A stretch of DNA of 64,000 bases from Curtobacterium sp. UCD-KPL2560 (GTDB taxonomy: Bacteria; Actinomycetota; Actinomycetes; Actinomycetales; Microbacteriaceae): contig NZ_MCIG01000005.1 of assembly GCF_001705035.1 (NCBI RefSeq), forward strand, positions 26,178 to 90,177, given 5' to 3'. How positions within the stretch are numbered: position 1 is the first letter of the stretch; the number at the start of each line of letters is the position of its first letter. The position numbers were made by a program, and so were the translations under genes. Under the pieces are notes generated by a model. The model did not search any database. It was not told where the DNA came from and worked only from the letters and a program-made list of their open reading frames with translations. Shown here piece after piece: positions 38,855 to 47,654 of the stretch.

Positions 38855-39988
38855 TCAGGAACCGGAGTCGCGCGCGCCGTTGCCGACGGCCGACTCGAAG
38901 GTCGCACCCTCGTCGGTGAAGCCCGTGATGTAGCCGGTGGCGTTGACGTTCATCGGGCCGGCCGAGGCCGTTCCCGGGCCGTCCGGGCCCGTGAAGTCGG
39001 CGGTGTACTTCGCCCGCCCGTACGTGGTGGTGGTCACGAAGAAGCCGCGCGACAACCAGTCGCCCACCGACACCGCGGGGCGGGTCTCGAGCGTCCACTT
39101 CTTGTTCGTGTACGTGTACGACGGGTTCGACCCGTAGGCGTAGAAGCTGCACCCGGGCGGCTCGGCCTCGGTCGACGCGATGCAGCCGTCCACCCAGCGG
39201 TCGACGGCCTGCTGGGCCGCCTGCTTGCCCGCGTCGGTCAGCGTGACGCGCATGGACACCGGGATCGAGGCCGTGCTCCGGAAGCCCGAGACCACGGCCT
39301 CGGTCTTGTCCGCCGTGTACCACTTGCCCCCGTCGACGGCGACGGAGTACTTGCCCGGCAGCGCCTTGAGGCTGACCGCCCCGTCGGTGGAGGTGGTCAC
39401 GCTCTTGCCGGCGATCTGCAGCCCCGTGTTCGCGGGACCGCGGACCGAGACGTCGACGCGGCCGAGCTGCGGGGCCTCCATCTTCCACACCGGGAAGACG
39501 CCGAGGTCGGTTCCCGTGCGGTCGAGCGTGAAGACGGTCGAGACGTCGCGACCGCCCTGTCGCAGGTACGCCCGCACCTGTGCGGTGTCGCCGGACGTGT
39601 CGGTCGCCGCGATCCGGTACCCCGTGATCTTCGAGGAGGCCTTCGCGTACGCGGCATCGGTCAGCAGCACGTCGTCCTTGCCGTGCTCGATGCCCGCCGT
39701 GTCGAGCGCGTCGTCGACGCGACCGGCGGTCAGGTCGTCGAGGAACGCGCGCACCGGACGGTCGGGCGAGTGCGAGGCCGACTGGACCGAGTAGGTCACG
39801 ATGCCGGCGACGGCGAGCAGCACGACGGCGGTGCCACCGGCGATGATGCCGATCAGCGCCCCGCGCCGCAGCTTCCTGCGAGGCGGTCGCGGCGGCGCCA
39901 CGACCCCCTGCGCCGCGGCTTCCTGCGTGCCCCGGATCGTCTCGACGTGCGGTACGGCTGCCCAGCCGTCCGTCTGCTGCTCGGTCAT
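38855..39988 (-). CDS. Hypothetical single-pass membrane protein
   Basis: A 377-residue protein I do not recognise. A Pro/Arg-rich cytosolic N-terminus (~1-43) is followed by one membrane segment (ALIGIIAGGTAVVLLAVAGI, ~44-66). A large extracellular region follows, rich in beta-like sequence. The part just after the membrane (DRPVRAFLDDLTAGRVDDAL) resembles the NTF2-like lumenal domains seen in many actinobacterial proteins. Cys residues in VDGCIASTEAEPPGCSF could form a disulfide. It stands alone between the str operon and the small membrane genes. Confidence 0.72.
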   Translation of the reverse strand: MTEQQTDGWAAVPHVETIRGTQEAAAQGVVAPPRPPRRKLRRGALIGIIAGGTAVVLLAVAGIVTYSVQSASHSPDRPVRAFLDDLTAGRVDDALDTAGIEHGKDDVLLTDAAYAKASSKITGYRIAATDTSGDTAQVRAYLRQGGRDVSTVFTLDRTGTDLGVFPVWKMEAPQLGRVDVSVRGPANTGLQIAGKSVTTSTDGAVSLKALPGKYSVAVDGGKWYTADKTEAVVSGFRSTASIPVSMRVTLTDAGKQAAQQAVDRWVDGCIASTEAEPPGCSFYAYGSNPSYTYTNKKWTLETRPAVSVGDWLSRGFFVTTTTYGRAKYTADFTGPDGPGTASAGPMNVNATGYITGFTDEGATFESAVGNGARDSGS

Positions 39989-40070
39989 GCGTCCCCCGTC
40001 GTGCGTGTTGCCTGCTCCGGGATCCTACCGCCGGGGACCGACGCCGGTCCGGTGTGGTTCCGCGCGGCTG

Positions 40071-40199
40071 TCAGCGGTGGTCGTGCGTCGCCCGCCGGGC
40101 CGCCGCGCGGGTGTCAGCGGTGGTCGCGCGTCGCCTGCCGGGCCGCCGCGCGGCTGTCAGCGGTGGTCGTGCGTCGCCTGCCGCGCCGCCGCGCGGTCC
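40071..40199. repeat. 43-bp tandem repeat, three copies, carrying a stop codon
   Basis: Units start at 40071, 40114 and 40157, exactly 43 bp apart, with only a few differences. The third copy is the real 3' end of the gene that stops at 40157; the other two are extra copies of its last 13 codons and stop. A partial copy precedes the first unit. Because 43 is not a multiple of 3, gaining or losing units leaves the protein unchanged while the first stop remains. Confidence 0.85.
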
Positions 40200-40603
40200 T
40201 GGTGGCGCGCCGCGGCGATCCCGCCGACGACGCACACCAACGCGACGACGACCGAACCGACGACGAACGGGCTCAGTGCGGAGCCCGCCGGGAACACGAG
40301 CAGCTCGGTGGCGTCGCCGCGGACGGACGCGTAGCCGACCGATCCGACCGCGAGCATGACGAGGTACGTGCCGGCGGCGGCGACGAGGCCGCTGACGCCC
40401 GGGTTGCCCTCGCGGACGCCGGACGCCGTCGCGAGGAACACCACGACCGCGCCGGCGACGACCATCCCGGGGCCGAGGTACGGCGTCGCGTCGGGTTGGG
40501 CGATCGCCTCGACGTCGGCGAGCAGGGCCTCGAAGCCGGTCACCGCGACGACGAGCGCCACGAAGAGCACGGACGTCATCGTCGCGACCAACCAGCGGGA
40601 CAT
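40157..40603 (-). CDS. Small hypothetical membrane protein, four TM segments
   Basis: A 148-residue protein with four hydrophobic segments at about residues 5-27, 45-63, 73-92 and 110-133 and a short basic tail RAAARQATHDHR. ATG 40603 (MSRWLVATMTSVLFVALVV) is the start; the frame continues upstream without homology. I do not recognise the family. It follows the CBU_0592-like gene by 74 bp on the same strand. Its last codons are repeated twice more downstream in a 43-bp tandem array. Confidence 0.75.
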   Translation of the reverse strand: MSRWLVATMTSVLFVALVVAVTGFEALLADVEAIAQPDATPYLGPGMVVAGAVVVFLATASGVREGNPGVSGLVAAAGTYLVMLAVGSVGYASVRGDATELLVFPAGSALSPFVVGSVVVALVCVVGGIAAARHQDRAAARQATHDHR

Positions 40604-40677
40604 GCGGCGATGGTACCGCCGGGTGGTGTGCGGGGTCGCGGTGGGCCGCGCACGACGGACCGGACGTGGTGCTGGCC

Positions 40678-41493
40678 CTACTGCTGGACCTGCTCCTGGT
40701 CGGTGCGGCCTGCGTGGGCCACCTGCTCGGTGCGGTCGGCGCGGTCGGTGCGGTCGGCGCGGTCGGTGCGGTCGGCGCGGTCGGCGCGGTCGGCACGGTC
40801 GGTGCGTTCGGCCTGTCCGCGGGCGACGGCGACGAGGGCCAGGGCGATGGTCGCCGTGATCACGGGGACCGACTCGGTGAGCGGCGCAGCCTGCGTGGTC
40901 GCCTCGTCCGTCCCGGTGGCGGACCACGCGTGGTCCGTCACGGACGGGAGGCGCGCACCGGCCCCGGCGGGCACCGGCACCGCCGGCAGGTCGCCGGCCG
41001 GGAGGGGCGTCGCGACCCCCACGGGCTCGGTCGCGGCCGGCGCGTGGTCGTCGGCCGGGAGGGACGCCGACGCTCCGGCGGGTGCCGTCGCCTCCGGCTC
41101 GGGGGCGTGGTCGCGGACCGCCGGGCCCACCACCGGGAGGACCGCGGTGGTCGCCGGGGGTTCGACGTGCGCGGTGCCGGTCCCGGTGGCGGCACGGTCG
41201 GTGCTGCCGTCGACGTCACCGAGCGTGGTGCTCGTCGACCGGCCCGCGCGGATCCGAGCGGCCGCCATCCGCACGAGGACGACCGCGGCGATGACGGCCC
41301 AGATGCCGTTGACGATCGTCGACGGCACGGCGTGGTGTGCTGCGACGTTGACCGCGACCGACACCCCGCCGACGAGGTTCAGCGCCTGGTAGACGGGGCC
41401 GTTGGGGATCTTCCCGAGGGAGAAGAGCAGGTAACCTGCCAGGACGGTTACGGCTCCGAACCAGCCGAGGAACTCCACGATTCCGTACAACAC
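40678..41493 (-). CDS. CBU_0592-like membrane protein with long variable tail
   Basis: Residues 1-80 match the small CBU_0592-type membrane protein pattern: LGWFGAVTVLAGYLLFSLGK, PVYQALNLVGGVSVAVNVAA and PSTIVNGIWAVIAAVVLVR give three membrane segments. Residues ~81-205 are a Pro/Ala/Asp-rich linker. A fourth hydrophobic segment lies near 210-228, then a charged repeat tail (ADRTDR units) of ~38 residues. Family members are usually ~80-100 residues, so the 271-residue form is long. The tail is coded by a 9-bp microsatellite. Function unknown. Confidence 0.72.
   Translation of the reverse strand: MLYGIVEFLGWFGAVTVLAGYLLFSLGKIPNGPVYQALNLVGGVSVAVNVAAHHAVPSTIVNGIWAVIAAVVLVRMAAARIRAGRSTSTTLGDVDGSTDRAATGTGTAHVEPPATTAVLPVVGPAVRDHAPEPEATAPAGASASLPADDHAPAATEPVGVATPLPAGDLPAVPVPAGAGARLPSVTDHAWSATGTDEATTQAAPLTESVPVITATIALALVAVARGQAERTDRADRADRADRTDRADRTDRADRTEQVAHAGRTDQEQVQQ
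40732..40803. repeat. 9-bp microsatellite coding the tail of the membrane protein
   Basis: Eight units of GCGGTCGG(C/T) run from 40732 to 40803; the last has one change. In the minus strand they code (A/T)-D-R triplets. Because the unit is 9 bp, copy-number change keeps the frame. Confidence 0.85.
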
Positions 41494-41716
41494 GCGCGAC
41501 TCCGGGCACGACGAGGAACGGCCGTCCGTGGGCGACCGTCCGAGAGGGGATGGGCAGCCGCGAGCGCGGCACCGGGAGCATCGTACGCACAGCGACGGGT
41601 GTCGCGGAAGCGGGTCCGGCGTGGCGCGGTGGCCCCGGTTCGCGGGGTGGGCGGCGGAGGGGTCCGCGAGCAGTGCGGGGCGGTCGCCGGCCCGCCGTCG
41701 GAGCGGTCGTCGACCG

Positions 41717-41762
41717 GCCGCCGGGGCCGTCGTCAGCCCGCCGCCGGGGCCGTCGTCAGCCC
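41717..41762. repeat. 23-bp tandem duplication over the pilO stop codon
   Basis: 41717-41739 and 41740-41762 are identical 23-bp units; a partial third follows. The pilO stop (41756-41758) lies in the second unit. Confidence 0.85.
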
Positions 41763-42484
41763 GCCGTCCTGGCGGCCGTCGGGCCGCCCGCGAGCACGTA
41801 GACCGACCCGCTGAAGGTCCAGGTCGGCGTCTCCGCCGCCCCGTCGTCGGCGCCGGACTCCGCCGCTGCGGACGAGATCGACGTCACGAGGAAGAGCCGC
41901 GGGTTCGACTGCACGCCGCGGACGAAGGCGAGCGCCTGCGCGAAGTCGCCCTCGACGGTGACGGTCACGGGGATCACCGAGAAGTTGGCGCTCGTGATGC
42001 TGCCGTCGGTCGTGGTCCGCGGTGCGACCGGCGTCGCGGCGGCGGTCGCCTGGGCGGTCGGTGCCGCCGTGGCCGCACCCGGGGTCCCCGTGCCCGTCGA
42101 CCCTCCGTCGGAACCGGTCGCCGGCGTCGCGGCGGGCGCCACGTACGCCTGCGCATCACCGATGGTGAGCGACGACACCCGGACACCGCTCGTGTCCGCC
42201 GTGGCATCGAGCTGGCTGATGAGTGCGGACGCCTGGGCGTCGGCGGGCACCGACGCACGCAGCTCGGCGAGTTCGGCCTGCATGCGCGGCATCTCGGCGG
42301 CCCGCTCCCGCAGACGGTCGAGCTCGGTCCGTGTCGAGGCGTTGGTGCCCGCGACACTCCCGCGTTCGGCATCGGCAGCCGCGGCCCGGTCGAGCTGCGG
42401 CTGCACCCCGAGGAAGAACCCGCCCGCCAGGATCGCGAGGGACGCGACCGCGGCCAGGAGGAGCATCAGGCGGTTGCGGCTCAC
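41756..42484 (-). CDS. pilO: Type IV pilus inner-membrane protein PilO-like
   Basis: PilO partners with PilN in the inner-membrane alignment complex. The 242-residue protein has one N-terminal membrane segment (RLMLLLAAVASLAILAGGFFLG), a coiled-coil (~40-85), a Ser/Thr/Ala/Pro linker (~115-160) and a ferredoxin-like C-terminal domain (FSVIPVTVTVEGDFAQALAF, here quoted in part). GTG 42484 overlaps the pilN stop. The final codons lie in a 23-bp tandem duplication. No PilP or secretin gene follows, as expected in a monoderm. Confidence 0.85.
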   Translation of the reverse strand: MSRNRLMLLLAAVASLAILAGGFFLGVQPQLDRAAAADAERGSVAGTNASTRTELDRLRERAAEMPRMQAELAELRASVPADAQASALISQLDATADTSGVRVSSLTIGDAQAYVAPAATPATGSDGGSTGTGTPGAATAAPTAQATAAATPVAPRTTTDGSITSANFSVIPVTVTVEGDFAQALAFVRGVQSNPRLFLVTSISSAAAESGADDGAAETPTWTFSGSVYVLAGGPTAARTAG

Positions 42485-43236
42485 GACTTGTCCTTCGTCT
42501 CGTACTTGCCGTCGAACGCACGCTCGTCGAGGTGGATCGTCATGTCGACCGTGTAGACGTTCGTCGACGCGTCGAGCGTCACCGAGTCGGCGTTGGCGTC
42601 GACGAACGCCGGGATGCCCTTCACCGAGTCGAGCCAGGCGGGCACCGACGGCAGGGTCGTGCTCGACGCGGCGATCGTGAGCGTCGCGATCCGCTGGCCC
42701 TGGAGGGGAGTGGTCGCCTGCGCGTACGACTCGAGCGGGGTCGCGGAGTCGATCTGCACGCCGGTGATGGAGACGCCGGCCGGCAGGGAGTCCTGCACAC
42801 GCTGCAGGGTGGCCTGCCAGTCGACCTCGGTGGACCCGCCGACCCCCTGTGCGGCTCGGAGCAGGTCGGTCTGACCCTCGACGTCGCGCACGTCGCGGTA
42901 CTGCCGTTGCTGGAGCAGGAGGGAGTCGGTCTCCTGACGCGCCTGCTCGAGCTCCGACTCGGACTGCATCGCCGCGGCCGACGCGACGACCGTCGCTCCG
43001 GCGGCCACCACCGCCACGACGACGACGCCGAACCACGCCCGACGGACCAGGGCCCGCTGTCGTCGGTCGACGTGGACCTCGGTGGGCAGCAGGTCGACAC
43101 GGGGGACGCCACCGACGACGATCGTGCCGGCTGCCTCACGGCCCTGCCGCTTCGTCCGCTGCGCGGTGTCCGCCACGAGCCGGACCTCGTGGGATCGGGG
43201 CCCGCGTCTCCGGGGCGGTTCCAGGAGCTTGGTCAT
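42481..43236 (-). CDS. pilN: Type IV pilus assembly protein PilN-like
   Basis: PilN binds the cytosolic PilM through its N-terminal tail and pairs with PilO. The 251-residue protein has a basic N-terminus, a PilM-binding-like VPRVDLLPTEVHVDRRQRA (~45-63), a membrane segment (~70-92), a coiled coil and a C-terminal domain with GVSITGVQIDSATPLESYA. ATG 43236 overlaps the pilM stop (ATGA), and its stop overlaps pilO. The three genes are translationally coupled. Confidence 0.87.
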   Translation of the reverse strand: MTKLLEPPRRRGPRSHEVRLVADTAQRTKRQGREAAGTIVVGGVPRVDLLPTEVHVDRRQRALVRRAWFGVVVVAVVAAGATVVASAAAMQSESELEQARQETDSLLLQQRQYRDVRDVEGQTDLLRAAQGVGGSTEVDWQATLQRVQDSLPAGVSITGVQIDSATPLESYAQATTPLQGQRIATLTIAASSTTLPSVPAWLDSVKGIPAFVDANADSVTLDASTNVYTVDMTIHLDERAFDGKYETKDKS

Positions 43237-44285
43237 GCGGCGACGCTCCCCCGCGCCAGTCCCCACGCGACGGCGACGGCGTGCCCGCGCTCGGCGAGGT
43301 CCTCGCTGCGGACGGAGCGGTTCGTCGCGGCGTCGGCGAACGCGTCGCCGATCGCCACGGGCAGTCCGGTCTGCATGCCGAGCGCCCCGGCGAACCCGGG
43401 GAGGTGCGCGCCGCCGCCGGCGAGCACGATGCCCGCCATGGTCGTCCCCGGCCGGGTGCTCACGAAGTAGTTCACGGTGTTCCTCAAGCTGGTCAGCAGT
43501 TCGGTGCTGAGGTCGCGGATGGTGGCCTCGGCGCGTCGGTCGTCGGCGGTCAGGGCGCGGCCGCCCATGCCGATCCAGCGCTTCACCGGCTCGGCCTGGT
43601 CGAGGGGGATGTCGAGGGCAGCACCGAGCGCGCCGGTCAGGTCGTCGCCTCCCGACGGGATCACCCGGACGAACTGCGGGACCCCGTCCGTCGCGATCAC
43701 GACCGTCGTGGTGTTCGCCCCGACCTCGGCGAGCGCGTGCGTACCGGGGTACCGGGACGCCGGCAGGTAGACGCGGGTGAGCGCGAACGGGATGAGGTCG
43801 ACGCCGACCGGGTTGAGACCGGCGAGCTGGACCGCGCGGACGTTCGCGAGCACGGAGTCCTTGACGGCCGCGATGAGGAGACCGTGCACGACGGGTCCGT
43901 CCACCGTCGTCGACTCGGACACCGGGTAGAAGTCGAGGATCGCGTCACCGACCGGGACCGGGAGCATGTCCTGCACCTGGAACGGCAGCGACTCGCGGAT
44001 CTGCGCGAGCGGGGCCTTCGGGACGGTCAGGTCGCGCGAGAGCACGCGCTGGTTGCCCATGCCGAGGACGACGTCCTTCGACCGGAACCGTCCGACCCGC
44101 CACAGCTCCCTGAGGCTGGCGGCGACGGTGTTCGGCTCGAGGACCTCACCGCGCTTGGTCGAGCCCGGGACGAGCGGGACCTCGGCCACGCGCAGGATGA
44201 CGGGGTCGGGCTTGTCCGGGTTCGCGACCTCGACCGCGCGGATGGTGTCTCCGCCGATGTCGATCCCGACGAGGGTCTTCGCCAT
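43233..44285 (-). CDS. pilM: Type IV pilus assembly protein PilM
   Basis: PilM is an actin-like ATPase that forms a cytosolic ring on PilN. The 350-residue protein has the phosphate-1 loop VGIDIGGDTIRAVEV near its start, the adenosine-side GIVLAGGGAHLPGFAGAL and the QVQDMLPVPVGDAILDF region usual in PilM. ATG 44285 has a GGAAGGA ribosome site about 8 nt upstream; longer in-frame starts lack homology. It lies 14 bp after pilD. Confidence 0.9.
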   Translation of the reverse strand: MAKTLVGIDIGGDTIRAVEVANPDKPDPVILRVAEVPLVPGSTKRGEVLEPNTVAASLRELWRVGRFRSKDVVLGMGNQRVLSRDLTVPKAPLAQIRESLPFQVQDMLPVPVGDAILDFYPVSESTTVDGPVVHGLLIAAVKDSVLANVRAVQLAGLNPVGVDLIPFALTRVYLPASRYPGTHALAEVGANTTTVVIATDGVPQFVRVIPSGGDDLTGALGAALDIPLDQAEPVKRWIGMGGRALTADDRRAEATIRDLSTELLTSLRNTVNYFVSTRPGTTMAGIVLAGGGAHLPGFAGALGMQTGLPVAIGDAFADAATNRSVRSEDLAERGHAVAVAWGLARGSVAA

Positions 44286-44299
44286 GTGCTGGGTCCTTC

Positions 44300-45133
44300 C
44301 TACGCCAGGCCGGTGATGTGCAGGTACGCGTCGAGCACGGGCTGACCGAGGAACACGCCCAGCCAGGCTCCGCCGAGCATCCAGGGGCCGAACGGGATGC
44401 CGGTGCCGCGACGGGCACGACCGGTCGCCAGCAGGCCGATGGCGAAGGTACCGCCCAGGAGGAAGGCGCCGGAAGCTCCCACTGCGAGGGGTCCCCATCC
44501 GAGGTACGCGAGCACGAGCCCCAGGACACCGGCGAGCTTGACGTCGCCCAGGCCCATCCCACCGGGGACCGCGACCGCGAGGGCGAGGTAGCCGCCGCCC
44601 ATCGCGACGAGCCCGATGCCGCCGCGGACGAGCGCGGCCCAGTCGCCGGTGAGCGCGCTGCGGGCGACCAGGAGCACCGCGCAGACCACGTAGGCGGGCA
44701 GGACGATCGCGTTCGGCAGCCGGTGCACGTCGAGGTCGATGAGCGCGAGGGCGACCGAGACGGCCATCAGGTAGAGGAGCACGACGAGGCCGACGGTCGC
44801 GGCGGCAGCGGCCCGCGGGTCCGTCGCGGCCACGAGTGGCGGTGCGGCGCGGAGGACGACGAGCACGAACAGTGCCGCCGTCGCCGCCTCGACCAGGGGG
44901 TAGCGCTTCGGGATCGCGGTGCTGCAGTCACGGCACCGCCCGCGGAGCAGGAGCCACGACACCACGGGCACGTTGTCCCGTCGTCGGATGCCGTGGCCGC
45001 AGCGTGGGCAGGCGCTCGGCGGCGCGACGACCGAGATGCCCGCTGGGACACGGTGCACGACGACGTTGAGGAACGAGCCGACGGCCAGGCCGACGACGCC
45101 GACGAGCAGGGCGACGAACACGGCCGGGGTCAC
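44300..45133 (-). CDS. pilD: Prepilin peptidase / N-methyltransferase PilD
   Basis: PilD cuts prepilin leaders and methylates the new N-terminus. The 277-residue protein has about eight membrane segments. The catalytic aspartates are in ALIDLDVHRLPN and GMGLGDVKLAG (GxGDxK). The N-terminal cytosolic loop keeps both Cys pairs (CPRCG and CRDC), so the methylase part is complete. GTG 45133 overlaps the upstream gene's stop. Confidence 0.93.
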   Translation of the reverse strand: MTPAVFVALLVGVVGLAVGSFLNVVVHRVPAGISVVAPPSACPRCGHGIRRRDNVPVVSWLLLRGRCRDCSTAIPKRYPLVEAATAALFVLVVLRAAPPLVAATDPRAAAAATVGLVVLLYLMAVSVALALIDLDVHRLPNAIVLPAYVVCAVLLVARSALTGDWAALVRGGIGLVAMGGGYLALAVAVPGGMGLGDVKLAGVLGLVLAYLGWGPLAVGASGAFLLGGTFAIGLLATGRARRGTGIPFGPWMLGGAWLGVFLGQPVLDAYLHITGLA

Positions 45134-46944
45134 CGCGGGACCCCTGCCGCGTCGTACGCCGCCGCGACCTCGATCTGCGACGTCACCTTGTAGGTCGTCA
45201 CGACCGGCTGCGGGAAGAACGGTGGTGTGTAGCTGCCGAGGCTCGTGTCGTAGCCGTACGCCTTGAGGTAGCCGTTCGTGCCCTTGCCCACCGCACCGCG
45301 GAACCGCTGTGCGATCGACCCCTTCACGGTGAGCTTCCCCCGACCACCGCCGATGGCGTAGTTCTGCACGGTGAACGTGCCCTGGTTCGACAGCACCGCA
45401 GCCGCCACCGTCCGGTCCCCGGCGAGCATCGGGTAGGTCCCGCCGTACGCGTCGACCATGGGGTTCCAGACCAGGACGGCCTCCTGGCCCACGAGACCGA
45501 GCACGGTCGACGCCGCCCGGCCCGCCGTGTACTGCAGGTCTCCGGTCACGTAGACGTAGTTCTCGGCGACGAGCGAGATCGACGCGTCGACCTTGCCGGA
45601 CACGAAGAGGTCTCCGTGGGTGCATCCGTAGGCCGTGCTGAACGGGATCTGCTGCCCCTGCGCGGTCTCGGGGTTCGCCTCGTCCCACGTTCCGCCCAGT
45701 CCCGGGACACTGCCGCGACGGGGGAACCCGAGACCGTTGTCCTTGACGGCGACGCTCCGCATGCAGGCAGACGGGGACCTGCTCGGGTCCTTGGTGAAGT
45801 TCGGGTTCGTCGAGGACCCGGTCCCGGACGATGCCGGCTCGTCCTGCACGTACACGAGGTTGTCGGCGAGGAGCTTCGTGCTGACGACGGCCCCGGAGCC
45901 CTGCAGGTCCGTCAGCCTGCCGCACTTGTCGGGCGCCGACCCGTACTTGCCGGAGCGCTGCAGGTTCGTCGCGAGGGTCAGCGGGGAGCGGATGCGCATG
46001 GTGCCGTTCCCGAGGAAGGTGATCTCGGTGGGTCCGGTGTACAGGCAGCCCGTCCCCGGCGCGGTGTCCCTGACGGCCGGGTCGTCGCTGTACATCCGGT
46101 CGCGGCCGGCGCTGATCGTCGACGGCGGCGTGTACGAGCTGACGACCTCGGGCTGGTAACCGGCGTAGTAGTCGAAGGAGGGGGCCTTCGGCGAGGAGCA
46201 CCGGTAGGTGCTCCACCCGACCGAGGACTGGACCGTGCTCCCGAACCGACCGCCGCAGATGAGCATCACGTCGTTCGAGCGGATCGGTCCGTCGAGGGTG
46301 TCACCGTCCTGGAACTGGATGCGGTCGCACGCATCCTTGCCGCCGCCCGGGCTGACCGAGTACGTCGTGTTCTGGTAGACGTTGCGGCAGTCCTCGCCGG
46401 TGATGGCCGGGTCGCCGGACTCGTAGTCGGTCCAGTACAGGTAGTTCGAGAAGCCGTCCGGCCGCACGTTCGCGACCAGGGTGCGAGTGGTCGAACCGGC
46501 ACGCCCGGTGACCTGGACCCGGACGATGCCCTGTGGGCCGGCGATGCTGTTGTCGACCGCGTACCGGTACGACGTCTCGCCCGCGGCGCCCGTCGACCCG
46601 GGCACGGTCACCCAGCTCGTGAACGCGGGGTTCAGCGCAGCCCCGGTGCCGACGCCCTTCGGGAACGTGTCACCGGTGCTGAAGGGCTGGCTCGGATCGC
46701 CGTACTTCGTCGCGTACGTGTTGTCGGCGTTGACCCGGCTCTGGTAGTCGGCGAGTCCGGCGTACGCCGCGGCCATCGCGTTGGCGAAGTCGCGGTCGGA
46801 GGTCGTCTTCGTCGCACCGGACGTCGCGATGCCGACCATCGTGGCGGCGAGGATCATCACGACCATGCCGATCCCGAGGACGGCGGCGAGGGCGACGCCG
46901 CGCTCGTCGTCGTGCGAGCGGATGAGGGCGAGGATGCGGCGCAC
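45130..46944 (-). CDS. Large PilX-like minor pilin / pilus tip candidate
   Basis: A 604-residue protein with a prepilin-like N-terminus: a short basic leader, then RGVALAAVLGIGMVVMILAA as the hydrophobic helix. Position +5 is Ala, not the usual Glu. The ~550-residue ectodomain is rich in beta-like sequence and has several Cys pairs (for example CRNVY...CDRIQ and CLYTG). Such size is far above a pilin (~150) and fits a tip adhesin or PilX-type subunit. It overlaps pilD, and a 2-bp gap separates it from the PilW-like gene. Confidence 0.75.
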   Translation of the reverse strand: MRRILALIRSHDDERGVALAAVLGIGMVVMILAATMVGIATSGATKTTSDRDFANAMAAAYAGLADYQSRVNADNTYATKYGDPSQPFSTGDTFPKGVGTGAALNPAFTSWVTVPGSTGAAGETSYRYAVDNSIAGPQGIVRVQVTGRAGSTTRTLVANVRPDGFSNYLYWTDYESGDPAITGEDCRNVYQNTTYSVSPGGGKDACDRIQFQDGDTLDGPIRSNDVMLICGGRFGSTVQSSVGWSTYRCSSPKAPSFDYYAGYQPEVVSSYTPPSTISAGRDRMYSDDPAVRDTAPGTGCLYTGPTEITFLGNGTMRIRSPLTLATNLQRSGKYGSAPDKCGRLTDLQGSGAVVSTKLLADNLVYVQDEPASSGTGSSTNPNFTKDPSRSPSACMRSVAVKDNGLGFPRRGSVPGLGGTWDEANPETAQGQQIPFSTAYGCTHGDLFVSGKVDASISLVAENYVYVTGDLQYTAGRAASTVLGLVGQEAVLVWNPMVDAYGGTYPMLAGDRTVAAAVLSNQGTFTVQNYAIGGGRGKLTVKGSIAQRFRGAVGKGTNGYLKAYGYDTSLGSYTPPFFPQPVVTTYKVTSQIEVAAAYDAAGVPR

Positions 46945-46946
46945 GG

Positions 46947-47654
46947 TCAGCTCCCGAACTGGAGGTTGGGCATGCCGACGGTGCTGGTCAGCGAGACGTC
47001 GTCACGGGCGGCTGGACGCTGCTGGTCGCGCTCCCCGACGGTGAGGTCGATGCTCACGGACCGCACGGCCGCGAGGTCCGTCGCGCTCAGCGCACCGTCG
47101 GGGCCCGCCGTCATCGCCGTGCCGGCCGCGTTGCGGAACGTGAACAGGGTCGACGGGACGACGGACTCGGCGAGGACGAGTCGGGACGTCGGTGCGTTCG
47201 TCAGCGTCGGGGTGGTCGCGCGGGGGAAGTCGTAGTAGGTGGCCGTGCGGTCGGTGGGCACGCCGTTCCACTTCGTCTCGGTGATCGTGCCCTTCGCCGG
47301 GTCGAGGGTGAACTGCACCTCGACGGGCTGCACGTCGACCGCCGAGTTGAGGTTGATGTAGGCGAAGAACCGGACCGACGTCGCCGTGGCGTACTGCACC
47401 GCGTACTGCGCGTCGACGCCGCTCGCGACGGGGTTGTTCGAGGCCACCCGGAACATCCGCTGCATCTCGCGCATCGCGGTCGAGGCCACCCGGGTGTTGG
47501 AGTCGACGTTCGTCGTGGTGGTCGATGCTCGCGACACCGAGACGAAGAAGGCGCCCGCCATGGTGAGGACGAGGACGCTGATGCTCATCGCGACGATGAG
47601 CTCGGCGAGCGAGACGCCGCGGTCGTCCCGGCCGAGGCGGCGGAGGACGCGCAT
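46947..47654 (-). CDS. PilW-like minor pilin
   Basis: A 235-residue protein with a type III signal sequence: leader MRVLRRLGRDDRG, then VSLAELIVAMSISVLVLTMA with Glu at +5. The head domain resembles prepilins of the PilW/GspJ group (~40-235). ATG 47654 shares one base with the upstream stop (TGATG). It probably helps start the pilus with the PilV- and PilX-like proteins. Confidence 0.82.
   Translation of the reverse strand: MRVLRRLGRDDRGVSLAELIVAMSISVLVLTMAGAFFVSVSRASTTTTNVDSNTRVASTAMREMQRMFRVASNNPVASGVDAQYAVQYATATSVRFFAYINLNSAVDVQPVEVQFTLDPAKGTITETKWNGVPTDRTATYYDFPRATTPTLTNAPTSRLVLAESVVPSTLFTFRNAAGTAMTAGPDGALSATDLAAVRSVSIDLTVGERDQQRPAARDDVSLTSTVGMPNLQFGS

Noticed and set aside
45130..45160. 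Frame fusion of pilD with the PilX-like gene (open frame 44300-46216)
   Set aside because: The pilD family start and the GTGA overlap at 45133 give a clean separate gene; the longer frame is shadow.
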